Shown here in pieces: positions 17,422-23,506 of a stretch of 23,506 bases of DNA. Both the position numbers and the translations under genes were made by a program. The notes under the pieces were generated by a model. It was not told where the DNA came from and ran no database searches. It worked only from the letters and a program-made list of their open reading frames with translations. The first letter of the stretch is position 1; each line of letters starts with the position of its first letter. Source of the stretch: Saccoglossus kowalevskii (lineage: Eukaryota; Hemichordata; Enteropneusta; Harrimaniidae); NCBI RefSeq assembly GCF_000003605.2, contig NW_003151253.1, positions 1,030,049-1,053,554 on the forward strand. The letters are read 5' to 3'.

Positions 17422-17838
17422 TTATTTTCTATTGGATGTGTATGGTTTCACTGCTGTTCTCATAGAGTCTTTCTGATTTGTTGACATATTATGTATTTCA
17501 TAACAAGTCACACCTCCTACATAATTTAAAGGTTTAACGTGACTATTTTTCTTTAATAAACTCCCATCTCTGAGAGAGTCAGGATAAACATACTTTACTT
17601 GTTCCTTCATCATCTGTCTACTGCCGGCTGTTTCGGTCACGTCAACACCGCAGATTGGCTTCCTGGTAATTGTGTCCAATTGTAGTCTGTCATTTAGCGG
17701 CCTCGCACGGCTGCCCATTGATGTATCTTCACCAAACGACTTCAATGATATTTCCAAACATGCAAAATCTAAGTGAAGTTTGATTAATCTTCTGATTGTG
17801 CCACGCTTAGACGTGATAAACAGCCTTTTTATCATCAT
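17422..17838 (-). CDS. doubtful 138-codon ORF, unknown product
   Basis: The first ATG of a 141-codon open frame lies at 17838-17836 (the frame itself opens at a GTG at 17847); it ends TAA at 17422. The predicted peptide is basic at the start (MMIKRLFITSKRGTIRRL) and hydrophilic throughout, with no visible signal peptide or membrane span. I recognise no family. GC here is about 45-47%, above the flanking sequence. It follows the 17835-18140 ORF on the same strand, overlapping it by a few bases in another frame. Together they could be one frameshifted coding segment or adjacent exons of a decayed gene. A rough estimate says a frame this long could occur about once by chance in a window this size, so the pairing and GC rise are the main support. 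Confidence 0.22.
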   Translation of the reverse strand: MMIKRLFITSKRGTIRRLIKLHLDFACLEISLKSFGEDTSMGSRARPLNDRLQLDTITRKPICGVDVTETAGSRQMMKEQVKYVYPDSLRDGSLLKKNSHVKPLNYVGGVTCYEIHNMSTNQKDSMRTAVKPYTSNRK

Positions 17839-18140
17839 GCTCTGCACATCTCAGAGCCTTGGGAATCACGGAAGTGCACATGTCCCTTGCTGAAATACGA
17901 TGCTGTTTTCAGCCAATTCCATCGAGGCACACCATGAAGCCAGTCTTGAGGGGAGAGTGTAACTCTGTTTAAATTTTCAGTTGTGCAATCCTGAATGTAC
18001 CGCATCTTCCATAGGTCAGGAGTTTTATTGAACCAACAAGTGTGATTATCGACAGTGTATAGAGCCATCACCACAGGAATCTCATTTGAACGAAGCAAGT
18101 CCACACTGTTGACAATTATACAGTGTTTTGTGGCATGCAT
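17835..18140 (-). CDS. doubtful 101-codon ORF, unknown product
   Basis: The ATG at 18140-18138 follows directly on an in-frame TGA and has a weak context (T at -3), so the true start, if any, may be a splice junction; an acceptor-like CTTTTCACAAG lies just upstream on this strand, but joining there would not avoid the TGA. The peptide is rich in Trp and Cys with possible N-glycosylation sequons (NHT, NKT) in DNHTCWFNKTPDLWKMRY, suggesting an extracellular domain if real, though no family comes to mind. It ends TGA at 17835 and the next ORF begins in another frame over the same bases. A gene with a sequencing or true frameshift, a pseudogene, or chance are all possible. Confidence 0.25.
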   Translation of the reverse strand: MHATKHCIIVNSVDLLRSNEIPVVMALYTVDNHTCWFNKTPDLWKMRYIQDCTTENLNRVTLSPQDWLHGVPRWNWLKTASYFSKGHVHFRDSQGSEMCRA

Positions 18141-18828
18141 TCAATCTTGTGAAAAGACGGTAATTATAGAGTTAAATGTCAGCAGAGGCGGTAACATTCA
18201 ACGTCTCGGATAGCCACTTTGGGCTATTTATCACACATCAGCTTTACCGTTCTCGTTTCTACAATGTATTGTGCGATGACTAACGACTTTCTTCATTTCT
18301 AATCACAGTCCTACACAAACTAATGCGGAATTTATTCCTTGATCTTCCTCGGAGCCATCCATCTGTTTCAGTTTTTTTTTTTCCTCGGGATAGCGTGTCA
18401 GAGTTTCATTAGTGTTAATTAATCTGCTATATTTTTCTACATCATTCCCAAGCTTTTGACTTAACCCTCCCCAGTGGTAATTGGTTGTTAAATCAGTTTA
18501 ATGGCCAGATGTACGGTCGGTACACACTGAAAATGTACATTACACAGTATGTTTCCATGGATACCACTCAGATTATTGGATGCATTTTGAGGTGGTTTGG
18601 ATAAAAGCTGGTGAAGAGCTCTTGGTTGCCAACACCAATACGTCTCGCGGGTTGTATTTGATTATTTTTGCAACACGATTATTGCATGTGGATAAGGCGC
18701 AATTGCTTTAATGTGAATTTAACTGTCTTCTAATATTGATGATTTCCACGGTAACCAGTATTAATGTCGACATTAGATTGCTATGAACCACTTGGTAAAA
18801 ATTAAGTATTGTTACAACTGAATGTACT
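18141..18828. other. unassigned stretch
   Basis: No repeat or gene was recognised. If the minus-strand ORFs at 17422-18140 belong to a gene, upstream exons or its promoter would lie here, but I could not pick one out. Confidence 0.4.
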
Positions 18829-18904
18829 ATGGCAGTAAACATGGGTAGTTATTTTGTTGAAGAGCTGTTGGATTATGGTATTGGATTGTATACTCCATTT
18901 GAAG
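18829..18904 (+). CDS. possible short first exon, unknown gene
   Basis: An ATG with A at -3 and G at +4 (ACTATGG) begins a frame reading GSYFVEELLDYGIGLYTPFE before a donor-like G/GTGGGT at 18904-18910. The open frame itself continues to 19104, but its later part translates a CTGT simple repeat (CLSVCLS), which is not credible coding sequence, so a splice near 18904 would be needed. The word GGTGGGTATG recurs at 18961. No downstream exon could be matched. This rests on start context and composition only. Confidence 0.12.
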
Positions 18905-20547
18905 GTGGGTATGAACTGTATTATACTTGTGAACATTATACATATATTGTAATATTTGTAGGTGGGTATGGAGTACATTATTTAGATACCTATGTAACAT
19001 GCAAATTAAGCACTATGTTTCTTTTTAGGGAGGTAATGAGTTTGGTGTGTCTGTCTGTCTGTCTTTCTCACAGATTTTGCTCAAATTCAGTACATGTTAG
19101 GTAAATTTGGTAATCTGCAGACATGATTAGCTTTAGGGTCTTGTCCATGCATAATAAGTAGCTAATTTGCATATTAATTATTCCATTTCAGCCTCTATAA
19201 GCAAAATCTTCTAACCTTATAATGTCGTTGCTCATTCACTGACAGTAGTGAATTTTCATTTTCTAGATATTTTTTTTAAAAACCATCAATGATTGCATAT
19301 TTAATTACATGGGAGTTTGCAGAGTTTAACATGGGTCTATTTATTTTTGAGATTTTAAACTTGATCTGCTGGAAGTAGTAATAAATTTGTTTGAATTTAC
19401 TCCAAAATTGGTGCAGAATTTGATGGATATATAAATTTTGAAAGGGGCTTTCTGTTCTTGTTTTCTATCAACAACTATTTCAAATATTATACATCTTGTT
19501 TTTTACCCTTGAAACACCATAATTTTTCTTGCAAACATTTTTGTATTAGATTTTCGATTATTTTAGACCAAATGAAAATAATTTCTTATTGGCTATAGGT
19601 CTTGATAAAAATTTTGCAAAAATTATGAGTAAAATTATATGGGTGAACTGTGACTAAAGTTGACATTGTCACTCTGAGGGTTGAAGTCGTGTAGTTTAAA
19701 ACATGGAATATATCAGTGTCAAAAATACATAATACATACCATCCACAATTTGAGTATATAAATGTCTAAAAAATATTTAGGAATTTAATTTTTGTAGAAA
19801 ACCATACGACAACATTTTATTTTTGTTGGTTATGATAATGTGTGTGTCCCTACACCACCGTACTTCTCAAAACTCTGGCAGGTTGCTTTAATTATTTTCC
19901 AATTTCTGTCTATTTCTGTCATTTTATTAATCACTAGAATGCTATGAATTACAACATCTTGTTGTCGTAGTGACGACAGTAATTCTTTTCTCTTAACAAG
20001 AGGTTTATTGGCTTCATTCAATAATTAAAGTAACTATACGCAAATTTCAAAGTTTTAGACATCAAATCTATTTTTAAGCTGTCGTTTCATTGCCAATGTG
20101 AAAGTGCAAAAAATGAGAAAGTTTTGGCTTCTCGTCACAGTGTGCACCAGTTTTAAACCTGCGCCCCACTTACTTTTATTTGCAATGTTGAGCGAAGTGT
20201 GCCATGTATGGTAGAATAAGGAAATGTACTGTGGATCCAGAATAATGCATGTATTCGAAAGCATTATTTGAGAAATGTTAAATCTTGAAAAGATATTTTG
20301 ATGTGCTTTCATATGATCTTAATTTAAAAAAAAATAAATATAATAAAATTTTTACTGGGACAAGAAAGAAAATATTTTGGTTAATTTATTTCTTGGCCTT
20401 ACTCCTATAGGTCACACGTCTTGGTAACTTTCCACAAGTAATGTAGGTTCATGACAGTACTAACTTCATATTGCCATGACAACAATATAATAACAGCTTG
20501 TAATTTGTTTATGAAATTTTCATTGATAGTGAATTTGTTACCTAGAA
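18905..20547. other. unassigned AT-rich stretch
   Basis: A TGTC simple repeat lies at about 19047-19066. An isolated octamer ATTTGCAT is at 19165-19172. An imperfect RFX-like TTGCCATGACAAC is at 20471-20483. The minus ORFs at 19830-20021 and 20055-20312 have no recognisable domains. Otherwise nothing. Confidence 0.45.
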
Positions 20548-20652
20548 AGTACCAGGATGTGTGACCTTTAGGGGTCATGAATAGTACCAGGATGTGTGAC
20601 CTTTAGGGGTCATGAATAGTACCAGGATGTGTGACCTTTAGGGTCATAAGAC
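20548..20652 (+). repeat. 3 x 35-bp tandem of the everted-repeat family
   Basis: AGTACCAGGATGTGTGACCT then TTAGGGGTCATGAAT is repeated at 20548, 20583 and 20618. The first two units are identical and the third lacks one G and changes at its end. The core TGACCTTTAGGGGTCA is an everted pair of AGGTCA-like half-sites spaced by four bases. The same core sits singly at 1331-1425 and 14569-14660, so part of the dispersed element was amplified here. Confidence 0.93.
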
Positions 20653-21914
20653 AGATTGTTGATGCCAGTCTATAAGCTACTCAGTCAGTTGTGATGTATT
20701 ATTATGTAATTAAATATAATATTATTTTATTGTAGTGATTTCATTTGCATACTATATAAAAATAAAATTTTCAAAATTTATTTCAAGTGCAAAAGTTGGT
20801 GCAACATGTTGTGTTGCAAATGGTCCCACTCAATTTTTTTTCTGGTTTTTCCCAAAATACTGAAAAAATTGCAAAAAAAAAATGCTGCATCACTGCACAA
20901 TTTTTTGGAACATTTTTAGGGCCGGAAATATATCTTTTTTTTATTTCAAAGCCTGATCTCATTTTTGAAAATGAAATACAAGCAAGCCATTAATAAAACA
21001 TACACACAAATGAAAACATGTTTTTGCTTATAAAGCATATATGAAACTGAGTAGTGATTTCTGTTGCACAAATTGAATGAAACAAAACATGCAGATTTTT
21101 CATAGATTCATGACCGAAAAATCATTATTTTCGTCAATCCATTGCATGCATTATAGGCATTTTCAGAAATACATGAATTAAGTGATCTTGCCTGTCTACT
21201 CCTAAAAGTGGCGGCTTACAACAAATATTTTATACCGCCAAACATTTAAAACGCTTTCATTCTTGGAGTATACCGGTAGGTATTCAAATAACTAAAATAT
21301 TGTAGTAATTGTATCTCCTCTATGAAATTGCATATTGAAATTCATTTTCTGATAATGAGTTTATAAACTGGGTTTATTACCATGAAATTGTATTCTAATT
21401 CTATTTCTCCGCTGCAGTGAAAACATACGATGACTATCTTCATGATATATTTCATGTCACCACTGAGCGGGTTCAGTTTGATTAGCATCTCGCAGTTCAT
21501 GAGCGACACACAGTTGAGTTTGTTGTAATTTACATTCATAGAATACATCACAAGGGACCCACGTTGAATACGACACTTCGTGATGCCTGGCGATTCGAAC
21601 TTATGCTTGATGTAATGGATGAATTAGTAATTCGCATTCTGTGTGACATTGCAGTTGTCATTAGTTATCCTCTGTCGGATAAAATGTCAGCATAACTGTA
21701 AGCCAAAGTGAAGCCTACTTTTGAGCAATTCATCTCTGAATCATCATTACTATTTGTTAAGTTTTTCAGCTTATAGTAATGGCATTCAAAAAGATTAACC
21801 AGTTACGATGTTAAGCTGCTATATACTCTACATGTATTATTTCACAGATTAGGAAGTTTTATTTGTCATTGAAGTTCAGTTACATTGTAAATATAATTGT
21901 CAAAGTGATATATA
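20653..21914. other. unassigned AT-rich stretch
   Basis: An octamer ATTTGCAT is at 20743-20750. TGGCGG (21209-21214) and CCGCCA (21235-21240) form a small inverted repeat. Short ORFs at 20787-20993 (plus) and 21342-21551 (minus) are low-complexity or unsupported. Confidence 0.45.
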
Positions 21915-21938
21915 CCCCCCCCCCCTCCCCCCTCCCCC
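21915..21938. repeat. C-rich tract C11-T-C6-T-C5
   Basis: Twenty-two of 24 bases are C, with two T interruptions. The minus strand is a G-run array able in principle to form a G-quadruplex, and the plus strand an i-motif. It stands out in AT-rich surroundings. A 68-codon ORF crossing it is accidental. Confidence 0.9.
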
Positions 21939-23242
21939 AGTATTCTCAAAATAAGATGGGTGGGAAAGTGAGAGCAGGATGTTTTTTTTCATTTCTAAAA
22001 CACATTGCATACTGGAAACCTCCTCCAAAGATAATTAAAATAACAGCATCAGCAGATTTGTGTTCTTAAAACAGCTTCCATTTAAAAAAAATTAAAGCAT
22101 ATATAACATGAATTGTTGCGAACTATCTCAGATTTGAATATCATTTCTCCTAAAGATTGTTCTTCTTTCCTTTTTCAAATCATTATTTATCGTTTAGTTT
22201 GAGGCAACAGTTCTTCTCATTGCTTATTCATTACAAGCGAATTGAATTCTATGACTTTTGCTATTATGGTCGCCTAAATTTTACTCGGAAGGGATTAAAA
22301 AGCTGATCGAAGAATAATTCTCAAGTTTTAAAATATGAAGGAAATAAATAGTTAATTCAGGGCTCAAAGGTTCGTAATTTAAATAGCAAAATTTCATTAA
22401 AATCATGGATATCGGAATGGAAACCATGGAAACAGGATGTAATTTATTCAATTTCCAGTTGAGTCTTGTAAATTGCAATATTAAAAGTTGAAATCCTGAG
22501 GGAATTCAGTTCTGCTGAATTATTGAATATTATCGTTGTGTGATATCATTTGATGACAGAGATTTAATGTAAATACTGAAAACCATTTGGCCATTGGAAA
22601 TTTTTTGATGTGATTTGAGAGGGTTCGCAAAGGATTATTACAATTTCAAAAGTCACTGTGAACTTCTCTACATGTGCTATCCCGGTCAAATTCACTGCTA
22701 ACAAATTCTGCAATTTTCCGTGAAATATTATTATCATATGATATAAAACATAATTTTATTCTTATTTTTTGCAAAATTTTGATTAAGAATGCTTGCTTAT
22801 GAGAAATTATTTTTGGTCCAAAATTTAGTAAATAAATGTAAGCAAAATACTGTACTAAATTACAGTGCCCAAAGGACTTGAGAAGTAATCTTTTTCTGTA
22901 TTTAAGTCAGTATCTGGCAACCCAGAGGCTATCAACGTATTTTGATGGTTACAACCGCAGCAATAATTGTATAGACTTATGGGATGGGCAGATTTGTGAT
23001 GTGTTTTTCTGTTCTGTGCTTCTAGGCACAAACAAGATTGGGGGCTGGCTGGTAGCTTGATGCTGTCTATCTGTCTGTCCGTCCATCCGTGTTCGAGCAT
23101 TGATGCCTTCTCTTTTGAATAAATGAGTACCGGTAGTACATGTATGTCTCATTTCTTGGCTTCCCGTCAACATGCCACTTTCCAATTTTGTTGATTAAAA
23201 TAAACACTTTATTTTAATACCTACTTGTGTACATGTGGTATG
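21939..23242. other. unassigned AT-rich stretch
   Basis: It has a short CTGT/CCGT simple repeat near 23063-23090 and a small inverted repeat TTTTGG-T-CCAAAA at 22811-22823. Three overlapping short ORFs at 22855-23185 on both strands run over the simple repeat and are not called. Confidence 0.5.
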
Positions 23243-23506
23243 AGACTTGTATAGAACACCTATGACAGTGACTCCATGACTCGTGTAGAACACCTATTAC
23301 AGTGACTCCATGACTTGTATAGAACATCTATGACAGTGACTCCATGACTCGTGTAGAACACTTATTACAGTGACTCTATGACTCGTATAGAACACCTATT
23401 ACAGTGACTCCATGACTCGTATAGAACACCTATTACAGTGACTCCATGACTTGTATAGAACACCTATTACAGTGACTCCATGACTCGTATAGAACACCTA
23501 TTACAG
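23243..23506. repeat. 34-bp minisatellite, truncated by window end
   Basis: AGTGACTCCATGACT recurs at 23267, 23301, 23335, 23369, 23403, 23437 and 23471, exactly 34 bp apart, with TAGAACACCTATTACAG between. About 7.8 units are present and the array continues past the window. The first four units alternate two variants (CTTGTAT...TATGAC and CTCGTGT...TATTAC), a dimeric pattern; later units are more uniform (CTCGTAT...TATTAC). Confidence 0.95.

Noticed and set aside
18905..19104. Downstream half of the 91-codon ORF
   Set aside because: It translates a CTGT simple repeat (CLSVCLS), a common false coding signal in invertebrate DNA.

Overview
The window looks like non-coding DNA from an animal nuclear genome, most likely a marine invertebrate. 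It is AT-rich (roughly one third GC by eye). It shows no operons, ribosome-binding sites or dense long ORFs. It does carry minisatellites, several MITE-like elements and CTGT/CCGT simple-repeat stretches of the kind seen in many marine invertebrates. The species cannot be fixed from the sequence alone. One assembly gap of Ns lies at 11137-11514. I found no confident protein-coding gene, RNA gene, CRISPR array or prokaryotic feature.

Layout. 1-1245 is a 51-bp minisatellite with a 236-bp higher-order repeat. 1246-3324 is unassigned DNA holding the first copy of a dispersed repeat built around an everted AGGTCA-like pair. 3325-3646 is a MITE-like element with a 5-bp target-site duplication. 4262-4765 is a degenerate tandem array that repeats an octamer motif (ATTTGCAT) and a CCAAT motif. 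6080-6235, 11673-11807 and 13202-13363 are three copies of one short TTAA-flanked inverted-repeat element. 6693-6784 is a 31-bp triplication. 7810-7992 is a five-copy 40-bp array in which four units carry a perfect CArG box. 8600-9166 is an inverted-repeat element containing a smaller TA-flanked element. 10413-10490 is a 29-bp triplication with DR1-like half-sites. 10881-11596 and 14389-14531 are two copies of a hairpin-ended element, the first interrupted by the gap. 20548-20652 is a 3 x 35-bp tandem of the everted-repeat family. 23243-23506 is a 34-bp minisatellite that runs off the window.

Possible coding remnants are weak: two consecutive minus-strand ORFs at 17422-18140 in a locally GC-richer stretch, a 106-codon ORF at 9482-9802, two short possible terminal exons (10784-10861 and 12721-12805), and a short possible first exon at 18829-18904. 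None matches a family I recognise. The window is best read as intergenic or intronic sequence shaped by small transposons and tandem duplication. What stands out is that several unrelated repeats multiply transcription-factor-like motifs (CArG, octamer/CCAAT, nuclear-receptor half-sites, NRF1-like, MEIS-like).
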